A DNA stretch of 64,000 nucleotides from Ischnura elegans. Taxonomy: Eukaryota; Arthropoda; Insecta; Odonata; Coenagrionidae. The position numbers and the translations under genes are program-made. The notes beneath the pieces were generated by a model that saw only the letters and a program-made list of their open reading frames with translations, had not been told where the DNA came from and did not search any database. This document shows positions 33,121-44,505 of this stretch, piece by piece. Numbering within the stretch: position 1 is the stretch's first letter; each line of letters begins with the position of its first letter. Where the stretch lies: NCBI RefSeq assembly GCF_921293095.1, contig NC_060251.1, forward strand, positions 98,256,566 to 98,320,565, written 5' to 3'.

Positions 33121-35377
33121 GTAAGTTATTATATACGTCCTCTAATTCGCGTGGTAAGGCAGAATTTGGAGTTTCATTTAAAATCTATAAATTGATATGA
33201 AAATAAAAAAAATCGCAAAGTAACTAAATAAAACGAATGGGATAAAATGTATCAGTGATTTCAAAAATTAGAAGAGAGAAAAAGTATTGCCCACTCAAAC
33301 CCGGGACACCATCTGCAGGTTAGAGGACTTTAGCGCCCTAGACCGAGTCGCCACGGCCGTAGGTATGAGTTCGCGATTACTCAAGGTATGTCATGCATCG
33401 CGAAATCTGTACATACGAATATCTCTTGAACCCGGGCCTATGTGGAAGAAAGCCGTGACACTTTTTATACCTTACCAATATAGTTTCAGAAAATAACATT
33501 CGCATCTATATCCTGAACATCACTTTGGCGATGTCTCCTTGTTAGTTCTCGATTACCTACTCCGAATACCATATGAATGAGAAAGACGTGTTGTTCCATG
33601 TATGATGTAACCTCTCGATGAAAGCAACTAGTCGTTGAAGACAGTTGAGGGTAAGAAAACTGTGTTGTGTCGCGTGGAAACTCTTTCCCTAACGAGTGAA
33701 GTTCCAACTAGTAATCACGTCGACGAATAATTCTGTATGTTATGGATTTATGTTTTTAAAATATTATCCAGGTGATCTCCAAGATAGTGAAATCGTGATC
33801 GGGTACTTTTTTTCAATTTTTAACAGGAATAGTTAGCCACGTTTTCACTTTATAATATCGTATTTTGATGATCAGACACACGCAAAAGTTCTCTTCCTTG
33901 GTGCTCCATGAGTTTCTTGGCCGTAGTTTTGATACTTTATCTTTCATTACGACAACTTTAGATAAAATAAGGCGTAATTGTTTTCCCTTTTTTCCTATAA
34001 AAAAGAGCAACCTGTTCAATGAAGACTTTTTTACCTTTGGGATATTAAATATAAGGTGATTATATTTTACTGTTGTATCTAATAGAATGGAATTTCCTCT
34101 GACCTTTTCATAAAATAAGCCTTGAAAATGGAACATTCATTTCTGAATATTTTTTCTAATTAATGTATAATAAGCAGCGAATATCATTTCTTAAAAATGA
34201 ACTACTTAAGCCCTTAAAAGTTCAGGTTAAAAATAAAGCGAAATATTTTTAGTTGATAACAAGGACTTAAATTATACCTAACAGCAGTATCACATAGTGA
34301 CCAATGGACAGTACTACAAGAGAATGGGAAAAATGTGGAAGCGAAAAAGACGAGGTAGCAGCAGGAAAAGTCTTTCTCCACGGAGGTTTAAGGATACCAG
34401 AGAACGGGAGAAAAAATAGGGGTTGAGTTGAGGAAGGAAGGAAACAGGGTTTTTCCTGTGGACCCAATAACTCAGCGGAGGCCTTAAATCTTTCACGTCT
34501 TATGCAATGCCTTAGACGCACTTTGCCTCCTCGCCACAAAGAAAATGACCACGTCGTGAAACGACCCCAATAGCCACTAGCCCATTTTAGCCAGAAGACT
34601 CATTTTCAGGACAAAAAAAGAAAAAAATGGGTGTGTACGGAAGGAATTGAGCCTTTATATTTCCAGGAAATGCGAAAAGGAAAAATAAAAGTGGAAGGAA
34701 ATTGCCCAATCGATTGTCGACAGGTCGCTTCGATATTGCGACATGTTGAGTACGCCGCCAGTGAATGGGACTCGTGTGAGAAAAGAATGGTTTCAGATAT
34801 AGATGGAATAAAGTGGCAAGCAGCAAGTTTAAAGAAAAATATTGATTCGATTAACATAGTAGCGTATTTGTTTGATTAGAATTGCAAAGTCTAATCGATC
34901 GAAGGGAAAAATTTAGATTTAATCATTTGCGAAAATTTCAAGTGGAATGCTTATTGCCTGATGTTCAAAATATCTTGAGAGAGCATGATTATTATGTTGG
35001 AAACGATCAAAAAGATAAGATTAGGGAAATAGAGTGCAAATCCGAGAGATTTAAGATTTCGTGCTTTCCACAACATTGGACCATAATACCTGCGATACTT
35101 TAGCTCTAGGATAGCTTAACTCGGACTAGGTAGAATAGGCTCTGCAGTCCGCAAGTATAGCCAATAACTTACTTTAGTTGCCACTACAAGTTATCTCCAT
35201 GCATTCCTTGGCATGTTATAACTCATACATGCATGCACTCTCTGCATGAATCAGTTACTACGCCAACTTTTCGTTTTCTATTACTAATAAATAGTTTTAT
35301 TTGCATGGTAGCATTCTCGTGAACTTAACACTCTCCTAGTTTCTGTTATGACTACGTGTCGTCGTCGTGTAGGCTTA
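33121..35377. other. no gene; weak SINE head near 33275-33370
   Basis: On the minus strand GTGGCGACTCGGTCTAGGGC and CCCGGGTTTGAGTGGGC suggest a mutated tRNA-type A and B box, followed by a T-rich stretch. The remainder includes purine-rich runs (34300-34460, 34600-34700) and short frames without domains. Confidence 0.35.
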
Positions 35378-37463
35378 AGGCCGTTCTATACGGGGCACGG
35401 AATTGCGCAGGTTAGAGCTGTATTAATTTTTAAAATAGCGTGGAATTGCGCGAATGCATGAACGAAATTAGAACAGGGGCTATTTTGCCGTCTCGCATCC
35501 ACGCATTCTCGCATGTGCTCTAGCAATTCACCGCTTTACACGACGCAATTTTGATCGCGCCTTCGCACGTACTATCATTTGCATAAGTCTTGCAACAAAT
35601 CGAGCGGCGCCACTTTCGCTCCATTGTCGATTTCTGGCCACCATTAAGTTTGAATGATCACTATCTAGGTATGAATCTTCATGGTAGCTCGGGAACGACT
35701 CACGAACGGGTCATCGTGACACGGGAGTGAGACGTAGGAAATCATTACGATGTTCAGTTGAGTAAACGAGCGTAGATGTTGTTAAGTCGTCGCGGCGTTT
35801 GAGATTATTTTTGTACCCGTAGTTGACTGGAGTAGATAGTTTAAAATATTTACCCGTTAAAAGAGTGGGTACCTATGACGCCTGGCTTCCAATGGTAAAC
35901 CCAATAAGGCCGGCTGGGGCGATTTCGCCATTAGGAACACAGAAATCAACTCGCTCGTAACCCTTTTTTTTAGGGATTCAACGTCGTTCAGGAGACTTTA
36001 TACTAAGTTGTTGAAATATTTATTCAATATAGAAGAATTAATAAATGAAAAAAATTAACTGGCAATTTTTCGGAAAAAACACGACTCTGTCGTCTTCACC
36101 ATATTTAATTGATTGGCATTAAATAGTTCTTTACGTAGGTTGAAGTCGATAAAGATAGCCCCATAAGCTTTCTTTTTCATTAATTATCAATTTGTTAATT
36201 GGATAAATATATTTACACCGATGGAAATGTTTCTTCGGAAAAAAAATGGAATTTTGATTGCCAAAAAAAATCGCTAGGCCTCATCGTTGCAAGCTGAATG
36301 TGTCTCTATTTTTACTGTTTACATATCTAGGAGAGGCTTAAATTTTTACGATAGCACTAACATATTTAGTGATCATGTCGCATTAATCTTCTTTTTGTTA
36401 TAATAAATTAGTTACTGTTTCGATTTTAATATTTCGGCCATTATTATATTATTAAGGACAACTAACTTATAGAGTGACTTAATAGTACGACTTTTCCCTA
36501 TCCATGAATGCCTCCATTGGTAAGGTTTCCAATAACAACAACGGACAGAGATTAAATTGAAAGTCAATTTAAACCTATATTCGCCCTTTTTTAGGGAGGG
36601 AAATACTTTGCGCATCTATTAGGGAGGTAAAATACTTTGCGCATAATTTAGCCGCTCCCTCAGCTCTTAACGCTGAATCGGGTGCTCCCGGGCCGCAGTT
36701 TTGGTCAGCTTATAGGTCCTGCACCTCGTCTTGCCCTACATCTTTATCGCAACTTTACCAGCCAGGGACGAGGATGTAGGTTACCTTGAGTAAAACTTGC
36801 AGGCCGTAAGTGATTCTCACGTACTTCCAAAATAGTGTAAATAGGGCCAATTTGTAGCACTATCATATACATGTTGATACCACAATTTGCTTAAAGAAAG
36901 TACGCACTAGGAAAATAGTTGATAAATACCTCAAGATAAAGCTCTCCTATATTTAAAAATAAGCGCCGTGGTGCGTGCACGATTAAGGATTACCATTACA
37001 TAGGTTATTCCTATGATTGTACTTAGTAGATCAGCTAGTCTCACATTCTGTCCCTTTCCAACAAAATTACTGTATTAAAAAAACATTGTAGAATGCTGAA
37101 GCCTAAAGTTTAAAAGTAAAATTCTTCACTTAATTTATATCATTTTCTATCTCTAAGAAAAGTTTCCGTCACTGCTCATTTACGAAACGAAAAAGGGTAA
37201 AATTGTTCTGAAAAACTTTACTGGAGAAATTAACTTGGTAGGAAATGGCGACAAGTTGATGACAAATAGGCAGCATACTACATAGACGGATAGCATAGTC
37301 GCTGCAAAATATCATTCATAATTTTCTTTTTAATCAGATAAAATTGATCTATTTAAGAAATTACGTATATGGGACCTTAGATTATTACGATAGTTCTCAT
37401 TTCAAAGGTTAATAATGTTGAGCAGTAACGGACCTGTAAAGGAAACCATATAGTACCACTAGG

Positions 37464-37597
37464 TGAAGAAAGATTTCGTGCTTTCCCGGCGAATGGACTT
37501 GGTGAAAAGTTCTCGGGATCGCCACCGGGTCAGGAACTGCATATCTGCCAGATATGGAGTTCCTGACCCGGTGGCGATCCCGAGAACTTTTCACTAA
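37464..37597 (-). mobile_element. near-perfect palindrome; fold-back Penelope-like element
   Basis: Two 46-base arms (37502-37547 and 37549-37594) meet at a single central base with one mismatch. They contain GTTCTCGGGATCGCCACCGG. A 37-base tail lies to the left (37464-37501). The flanks ATATAGTACCACTAGG (37448-37463) and ATATAGCACTAGG (37598-37610) are the same 13 bases apart from a three-base insertion, so they look like a TSD. The design equals the other fold-backs, though no CGAAAC stem-loop is visible here. Confidence 0.6.
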
Positions 37598-37814
37598 ATA
37601 TAGCACTAGGAATTACATTCACCAGTGATTCTGATTGGAGTTCCTTCAAGAAAACGCAATTGATTCGTCCTACCGCGCTAACTACGCATGATTCCCGTCG
37701 CACGGTCATTTAAATTAGAAATTGTAGCAAAAAATGCTCAAATTCAACAGCTGGTACTCTCTTAACATAAATTAAAAAAAAAAAAACTTTAAAATAAAAT
37801 ACGGCGGTGCGGAG

Positions 37815-37925
37815 AATAAAAATTTTCGGCTCCGGGCTGGACTTGAACGCGGGCCCCCTTTTTCATCAGTCCGATAGGTTACCTACTGAGCTACTACTAG
37901 CTCAAGGTCACAATGCGGTAATTTT
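37815..37925 (-). mobile_element. tRNA-derived SINE or tRNA-like head (S3)
   Basis: The minus strand reads GTAGTAGCTCAGTAGGTAAC as an A box and CGCGTTCAAGTCCAGCCCGG as B box plus T-stem. It then continues GGAGCCGAAAATTTTTATTC. The boxes are well kept at normal tRNA spacing, but the anticodon stem does not pair, so it is not called a tRNA gene. Confidence 0.6.
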
Positions 37926-39515
37926 GATAATTTGATGTTATTGTAACACTGAGCTCCTTCATGTGCTTCTGCTACGGCTTCTCACTTGAACGAATTTGAT
38001 CAAAATAATCACTTTCTCGGTATATTAGTCTTTTATTCGTTTACATGATTATAACTTGAGCACGGAGGCTTTCGCATACTCTATGTTTCGGCTGGTTAGT
38101 ATATACAATAGGAATATAATGATGTTGTCGCCTGCGGCTTCGGTATGGTATCGTCTTTTTAAGTTATTATTATTTGTTATTATGTTTCAAACTCGGTATT
38201 TGTATTTCTAATGAAGCAAGCGTTTCAAACAGATTCATTCATTCATTCAGAACAAATTCATTACAAACAGAAATTCGGTCAGGATTTGCTTACGTCCTTC
38301 TTACTCGACTTGAAAGATTTTATAGATTGAGCTGCAGTTCCACTGATGCCTTAAACATAAAACGTATTGCCAACAAACACATTTCCTAATACAATGTAAC
38401 CTACTTAATGCAAGTAGATAATTCAATTAATAATGCTAAGTAAGTAATCTACATTATCCCGAATTCATCAGTGTATATGTAAATGATTGCATCTAAATAA
38501 GATAACTTAATCATCAACGACATAGCAGCTTAGAGTTAATATTCGCATTCACACTAATTCAGCAGTAGAACATATTATCAAACAATACCTGTTGAAATCC
38601 GACAATCATTAAAAATGGGACTTTTAGCTGGAATTAAGTTTTCCTCGTCATACTTTGACTAACAATAAATGGAAAGGAATACATTTTTACCGATTGACGG
38701 ACGTCGGAGAACTCTGTTATTACTTACGCAACGATTAATGCCGATCAGCTTCACTATTTCATATTTTATGTGTTTGCTCAGATATTTATACGATGAAACA
38801 CTGGGAATTTCAAAGCTGCCTCGTATCATATGTCGTAGATATTGTATTAAAACATCAACCCGAGTCGATAGATGTAAACAAAAGTCTGCCATGTTCATAG
38901 TGAACGACTCGTGATTTCCAGCTCTCTGAAAAGAGCTAAGATCACTCAAAAAGAGCCAAGCTACCAACTTTTTAAAATCTCTCCGAGGAATTACCTTCGG
39001 TCTTTCCTACTGCATTAAATGCTACAATGTGTTTGGGGGAATATCATGAACATTAATTTCACTTAAATGGAAGCGGTCAAATCCCGAGACTGAAAAGGAT
39101 GACAAAATACCTCACCCACCCAATGACCCGTTCTCCATGCATTGAACCATGAAGACTAGTATTGGATTGTTGCATACACCCGAAAACCATACAATTTCCG
39201 GGCACAATCTTTGTGGAGCGAAAGTGGCGCCGCTCGATTTGTTGCAAGACTTTTGCAAATGATAGTACGTCAGATTACGCAATTCCGTGTGCCGTGTAAA
39301 ACGGCCTTTAGTCTGTGCCTGGCGAACGAGTACGTTTCTTATTCAGGCTGGGATGAGTGCTGCTTGCCTAGTGTTGAATCATCCCGTGCCACACACCCTG
39401 GTGGTGGCTTTCACAGTATCTCGTAAATGTATATATTAGCACAAATACACACCTAGAGTGAAATGGGTTGAACGCGAGATAGAAACTTTCTCGAATTAAA
39501 AAGATGTTCCTAGAT

Positions 39516-39762
39516 CGTAGGAATAGAAGAAATAAAAACTTGGCTATTTTGTACATGGTAATTTATTGCGACCGACCATGGTTTCGTTACTGCGCAACAA
39601 TGTCAAGGTCAAACCTTAATAATGATTCACCTTGGTAATGTTACGCTGTAACGAAACCATGGCCGGTCACAATAAATTACCATGTGGAAATACCCAAGTT
39701 TTTCTTTCTTCTTATTCCCACGATAAAAGATTTCCACAAAGTCACGCCCGCTACTTTTAATT
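39516..39762 (+). mobile_element. fold-back Penelope-like element with perfect 12-bp TSD
   Basis: Arms 39516-39594 and 39644-39722 are inverted copies around a 49-base centre. The right arm reads CTTGGTAATG-TTAC-GCT-GTAA-CGAAACC just before and at its start, then CAATAAATTACCATGTGG. The 40-base tail contains GATTTCCACAAAGTCACGCC. ATGTTCCTAGAT flanks it at 39504-39515 and 39763-39774. The right arm and tail are repeated as a single copy at 693-830. It is the clearest member of the fold-back set. Confidence 0.8.
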
Positions 39763-39944
39763 ATGTTCCTAGATGTTCAAATTTGTCCATTTAGTTCGAC
39801 AATTCTTCATTAAAGCTGTAAGTAAAGAAAAATTAAATGAATGTTGAAAGAATTTCATACAAGATTTCAAACAACAGGAAAGCCACACCATGGAGCTCAG
39901 TCCAAAAATTTCCTAATAGAATCAACGAAAATTCGACACGAATA

Positions 39945-40030
39945 AATCATTTTCCTTGACCAGGAATCGAAACCGTATTCTCCAGATTGCCGGTGAGGTG
40001 TTCTACCAGTTACACCACAAAGCCATCTAA
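39945..40030 (-). mobile_element. tRNA-derived SINE head (S4)
   Basis: The minus strand reads GATGGCTTTGTGGTGTAACT, GGTAGAACACC and later GGTTTCGATTCCTGGTC, a clear A and B box pair with tRNA spacing. It is followed by AAGGAAAATGATTTATTCG. No TSD was established and no other S4 copy is present. Confidence 0.6.
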
Positions 40031-40404
40031 TTTCAAGGTGACACTACCCAGCATGTCAGTGACAGCACCAAAGTATCTCCTTCCAAGGCTAATTTCAGAC
40101 TGGGTACTTCCTCTTTGAAAGAAGATGGTTTGAACTGGTAATATACCTCACTTAAAAGAGCAAGAATCGAGTTCCAGTCTCAGGCTGGATCGAAGGAATA
40201 TCCGAAATATTCAATGCTCCAAAACGAAACTAGGATATATTTTAATACGATGGTTATTTTCTTCAAGATCCGGTCAGTCGTGATATTAAAAACGCAGTGG
40301 ATCTCCAATTAAGCTCTGCTCAAATTTTTGCACAATATATCAATTACGTCCGTCAACCGTGCAATGCAGCAATTGTTAGTTATGAGATTAATCCGTAATT
40401 AAAG

Positions 40405-40500
40405 AGTCCATAATTGGCTAGTAGTGAGTGATTTGATTATCTATGGACCAAAAGAATCGATAGAAGGGAAAGGATACGACGATATGCAAATTTTCTCAAG
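40405..40500 (+). repeat. short dispersed repeat R5, copy 1
   Basis: It is similar to 44389-44505 in the same orientation: AATTGGCT.GTA, GACCAAAA, ACGACGAT.TGCAAATT.. and CTCAAGT. About 100-115 bp, family unknown. It lies directly upstream of the LINE-B copy at 40515. Confidence 0.55.
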
Positions 40501-40514
40501 TACCTATCTAAAAT

Positions 40515-40835
40515 TAAAAAAGAAAGTTTAGACTGTTTGAGCAATTGAGAATAGATGTTTCACAGCGACACTAAAAAAGCCATATTTGAACCCCACTATA
40601 CTTCCAGGTTCAACAGAAGCGATAGAAAAGGAGAGATATTTTGCTGAACGAATAGGTGTAGGAATTCTTTTTTCCTCCGAACAAAATATGGCTTTAATAA
40701 ATGCTGGCGGAACTTCGTTAGAGCTTTTCCTTTTTATTTGTTAACAGATAGTGTCGTTACAACCACCACCAGACGCTTATTGAGGCTGCTTGCGGCGTAG
40801 TATGTAGGTATAGAATGCTGTCGAAAGGCATTGAG
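40515..40835 (+). mobile_element. LINE-B 3' end
   Basis: In sense orientation it begins with RLFEQLRIDVS and continues in broken frames through CCCACTATACTTCCAGGTTC to TGCTTGCGGCGTAGTATGTA. This parallels 58900-59245. The terminal TATGTAGGTATAG is the decayed GATGTA tail. Confidence 0.7.
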
Positions 40836-42304
40836 GATTTAGTATTGAGTACGGTACAAATTCGGCAATCAGTAACTTACTGTTTCAATAAGGGCGTAGT
40901 GACGTTTATGAAGCTAGCAGTCAGGTAAGGATGCAAACCGATTCCCTTGCTCAGCGAGCTGATCAGGTGATTTGATGATGTTGTGAACACAAAGGGCGGT
41001 GTTCCCGAGTTTGGATTGAGAAGGCTCGGCAGGCCCAGGGTTTGTTGATGATGGCTGGTTGACTGGGGGTTGTTGATTTGGTTGGGGGATTGTTGTGCGG
41101 GACGCCATTGCGGAAAGTGGTGGAGAGGGAGCTGTGTAATTGATTGTGAGATTGTGGAGCGGTGTAAGTGGAGTTTGAGAAATAAAACTGATTTTAAAAC
41201 CTTTGCAAAAGTGCATCTCTGGACTGACGAATTGGCAAGGATCCCAAGTTGTGCCCGCTTCGTGATACTCCTTCGTACCACGTCGCGTGCGCACGACAAT
41301 GATACGTTCGGTTCACAATATCTGTACTGAAGACTTTGTCCCCTATAATTTTTATCTGATTGTTCACATTGAACTCTGGCTGATGGCTAAGAGTACAGCG
41401 TTTTGGCATAGAAAACGAGCGACAGACCAAGGTAAAGAATGGCAGAGATCACTGGCGGCTATATTCTATGATGCGGGTTTTGGAAAAAATTTACCACGCT
41501 ACAACAAATGTCTAAGTCGGGACTGCGGGAATGTACAAAAGTATCTGGATGGTTTAGCTAAATGTTGGAAGTAAATCATATTTAATTTTAAACCTGGCTC
41601 AGAGTCACGTGGTCACTAAACCTTTTTCATTTTGACGAAAATGCTTCTTTTACCTTTCATTGAGGTTATTTTTGGGCTTTAAACCAATTTACGTAGAGTT
41701 TTATCAATTTTAATGCATATTTATAGTTGAATTCATAAGTATTTAATTAGAAATATTTTTCAGAACAATGATTCTTACTATGATTATTAATAAAAATATG
41801 TATATACAATAAATATATACCTTAAAATACGTAATTTTTTATCACAATATGCATTTTCCAAAACTTTGGAATTTTAATTTGGCGCGCCGGAAAAATTACG
41901 AAGGTTTACTGATGCAGGGCTAATGCCGTTTCAATTTATGACTGATAGGACGTGGAAAAATAATAACTATGGTAGGAAGATATTGCCTCGCGTTAGATGA
42001 TATGGGTGGATGTCATGTTGCAAATGTGTTTAGCTGCATAACCATAAAAATTCAATCAATAACGCTTACTTACTAAGGAATCCGGAATTCAGAGGAAGGA
42101 ATTCCTCAGGGTAACTCAAGTTTATTTCCTACCATTCCAACAAGCTTGCTACATATCCGGCCGTGAAAAATAGCGAAAATCAATCAAATATATCACACAC
42201 AAGTCGAATATTATACTATCTATCCATTATAATATATCCATACAAGTCGAATATTATATTTTCTATCCATTAGTGCTATTTTGTTCATCGTACGATGGGC
42301 AAAA
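40836..42304. other. no recognised feature
   Basis: Overlapping open frames (41299-40877 and 41294-40914 minus; 41287-41574 plus) occur in a stretch of higher complexity but show no domain, signal or repeat. The two minus frames overlap each other, arguing against both being real. AT-rich after 41580. Confidence 0.4.
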
Positions 42305-42405
42305 CAGGGGAGTGTGGTTATCCCATGGGTTGCTTGGTCTACTGATCGGAGGGTCATGAGTTCAAATCCCGTATGAGGCCCTCGGACAGCCCTCAACAAG
42401 AAGGC
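42305..42405 (+). mobile_element. tRNA-derived SINE head (S5)
   Basis: The plus strand has TGGGTTGCTTGGTCTACTGA as an A-box region and GAGTTCAAATCCCGTATGAG with the B box, at normal spacing. The rest of the element is unclear, and no TSD was seen. Confidence 0.55.
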
Positions 42406-42489
42406 ACATTAAATTAAAGAGCCTGCAGCTAAGACTACAATCATAGAAGTAAGAAAGCAATTCGACAGATACCACATATGGAACATGTA

Positions 42490-42620
42490 TCTGTAAGGGA
42501 GAAGGGTTTGGTCGTTGAGAGATGCAGAGAAGTCGAGAGTAGAAGCATTCGAAATGTATCACTACCGAGGAATGATGATGATGAAATGAAACGACTGAGT
42601 AAATAGTGAGGACGAATAGG
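42490..42620 (+). mobile_element. RTE-2 LINE remnant
   Basis: The plus strand reads WSLRDAEKSRVEAFEMYHYR followed by GMMMMK. This matches the RTE-2 order of WTLR, EAFEM and RRMMKIKW. It ends soon after. Confidence 0.6.
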
Positions 42621-42680
42621 GTTGGCTAAAAGGACAGCATTTTTGCAAGGACAAAGAGCTGCAGACCTATGTAAAGAATA

Positions 42681-43339
42681 GGGTGGTTTCCTATTATTTT
42701 TTATTGCCTAAATCGAAAGATTATTACTCCTGGAGTACGAGTTTCACGCTTTTAGATTTTTAAATGACCATATCTATTTTTCGCGATTAAATGAAAAGTG
42801 AAAATTTTCAAGCGCGCGAAAATGCGACGGGCAAGTATGAATGCCGGGAAAACTCCCGTGTGACGTCGTTCTGGTTCCCGCTGCCGCAAGGGAGGTGACC
42901 TTGGGGCGAGGCTCTGAGCGCTGATATGATGCAGGATGCTAGCAGGTAACAGAATACCATGCTAGCTGGTAGCGCTTGGCTTAAATAAAGATTATTAATA
43001 CCTCACCAAACGAGGAAATCTTTCCGACCTTAGCCAGTTTTAATAGGTGATTATTAAGACATGTTTCCCTGAGCTCTCTGCCTCATGCATGCATTGGTAA
43101 CCTCAGAGGATGTAAAACTCCTATCTACTCGTGTAGAAACTAGGTCCCTGTGACGCTACGTGGAGTGGCATCGCATGGGCGCCAATCTGGCCTTTTTCAA
43201 ATGAAGATAAAATTGACCCTTGCCATTCGTCTAAACCGGTATTTCTAAAACCAAATAATTTGTATATTATGAATGCACTAATGGTGGGTAGCGAATCGTA
43301 ATCGATGCCTTTCGTTTTTTTTGATGAAGGAAACTACCC
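42681..43339 (-). mobile_element. TA-flanked MITE (family M1), copy 2
   Basis: It starts GGGTGGTTTCCTATTATTTT after TA (42679-42680) and ends GGAAACTACCC before TA (43340-43341). It is an inverted homologue of 13341-13979 along its whole length, including ATTGCCTAAATCGAAAGATT and GCGCTTGGCTTAAATAA. The inverted termini are GGGTGGTTTCCT and GGGTAGTTTCCT. No transposase is present. Confidence 0.85.
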
Positions 43340-43427
43340 TATTGGCTGAGAGCATAGGCAGCCATTATCTATGGCATTGGTATTGGAAATTTATCACCAC
43401 GCAACAAAAATGAACGACGATTACGAA

Positions 43428-43735
43428 CGAGGGGACTGCATAGAGGATGCCAAATTCCATCCCATAGGAGGCTGATTTCTGTTGCCACTTCGGTCGCATT
43501 TTAATCGATTTTCAAAAATGTCCGCGGCGCGGTGATGAGTGCAAAGCAATCCATATTTTTTCGAATATTTTGTATTTGTATGCTTGATATTCGAGGTATA
43601 GCACTGAAGAGTTATGAATTTGATAGATATCATCGTCATGTATATATATTTCTGTTAAAACCCCCAATTATACCTTATTTTCCCGTGAAACTCGGATCAC
43701 TTAGTCCGTCAGCGACGCGAGCGGCGAATTTTGTA
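43428..43735 (+). repeat. dispersed repeat R3, copy 3
   Basis: It is the fullest relative of 30168-30480, sharing GAGGGGACTGCATAGAGGAT, TTTCTGTTGCCACTTCGGTC and TGTCCGCGGCGCG. It begins about 90 bases after the end of the M1 MITE copy. Confidence 0.75.
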
Positions 43736-44272
43736 AACACATTTAAATGCGCGATGGGTGTCAACACATTTAAAGGCCGACTTGAGGATACGACATTTAA
43801 CGACCGACTAGAAATAACTATTACAAAAGAAATCGAAAAAAAGTAACTAGATCATGTTGCTAAATGCTGCGAATGAAATTTTTTTTAAATTTTCACTTTT
43901 GTTTTAATTTTAGGTCGCTCGGATCTTAAAAAAAGAATAACCATATTTTTAATGCAAACTAAAAAAATGCATGCACTCATGAAAGAAATCTATTCAAAAG
44001 GTATGTACGCAATGATAAAAAAACACTAACCCCGCAGGACTTTTCCCCCTCCTAGAAAAACAATGAAAAGTCATGCAGCTCATCAGCGAAAGAATTTTAT
44101 CACGGCACACAAATAGTCTCTATATCTCTTTTCGAGGGAATTTTTCACGTCAAGAGTAACCCAGAGATAATTGAATTCCGCCATATTTGAATGAATGAAC
44201 GAAGTCATTTTACCAGGAAATTCAGTTTTTTTTGCGACTGCAATGCGGTCAACGGCAGACTGCTGTCATCTC

Positions 44273-44297
44273 AAAAAAAAAAAAAAAAAAAAAAAAA
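44273..44297. repeat. poly(A) run of 25
   Basis: An uninterrupted homopolymer. It could be a retroposon tail, but no element is recognised to its left. Confidence 0.9.
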
Positions 44298-44388
44298 CAG
44301 AACGAGGCACAAAGGTGAATTCGAAAAGTTCTGCGGAGAGGTCAAGGAGGACAATGGCGGACGAGATGGCTAAAAACTGGACAGACGT

Positions 44389-44505
44389 CCGTAATTGGCT
44401 GGTACTCCAGTGATTCGATTAACTTTCGACCAAAAATTATCGAGAGAATGAAAAGGCTACGACGATTCGCAAATTCACTCAAGTCTCCAGAATTGAAAAT
44501 AAAAT
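44389..44505 (+). repeat. short dispersed repeat R5, copy 2
   Basis: Partner of 40405-40500: TAATTGGCTGGTA, GACCAAAAATTATCGAGAG, CTACGACGATTCGCAAATTC. Unlike the first copy, no LINE-B follows. Confidence 0.55.

Larger units (their letters stand above)
35378..39307. mobile_element. 3.9-kb interval bounded by inverted M2-type termini and TTA
   Basis: The left end AGGCCGTTCTATACGGGGCA and the inverted right end, reading AGGCCGTTTTACACGGCACA, are flanked by TTA (35375-35377; 39308-39310). The arms continue together through ACGGAATTGCG and CGTACTATCATTTGC, then GTCTTGCAACAAATCGAGCG and GCGCCACTTTCGCTCC. The left arm carries about 150 extra bases. No transposase ORF lies inside; a fold-back and a SINE have inserted. 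It is either one large non-autonomous element or two separate MITEs in opposite orientation; the shared TTA favours the first. Confidence 0.5.

Noticed and set aside
37815..37925. Second tRNA gene
   Set aside because: A and B boxes are good, but the anticodon stem does not pair; better explained as a SINE head.
40877..41299. 140-codon minus-strand ORF
   Set aside because: Overlaps a second 126-codon minus frame and plus frames; no domain, no splice-site logic, no supporting promoter or repeat conservation.
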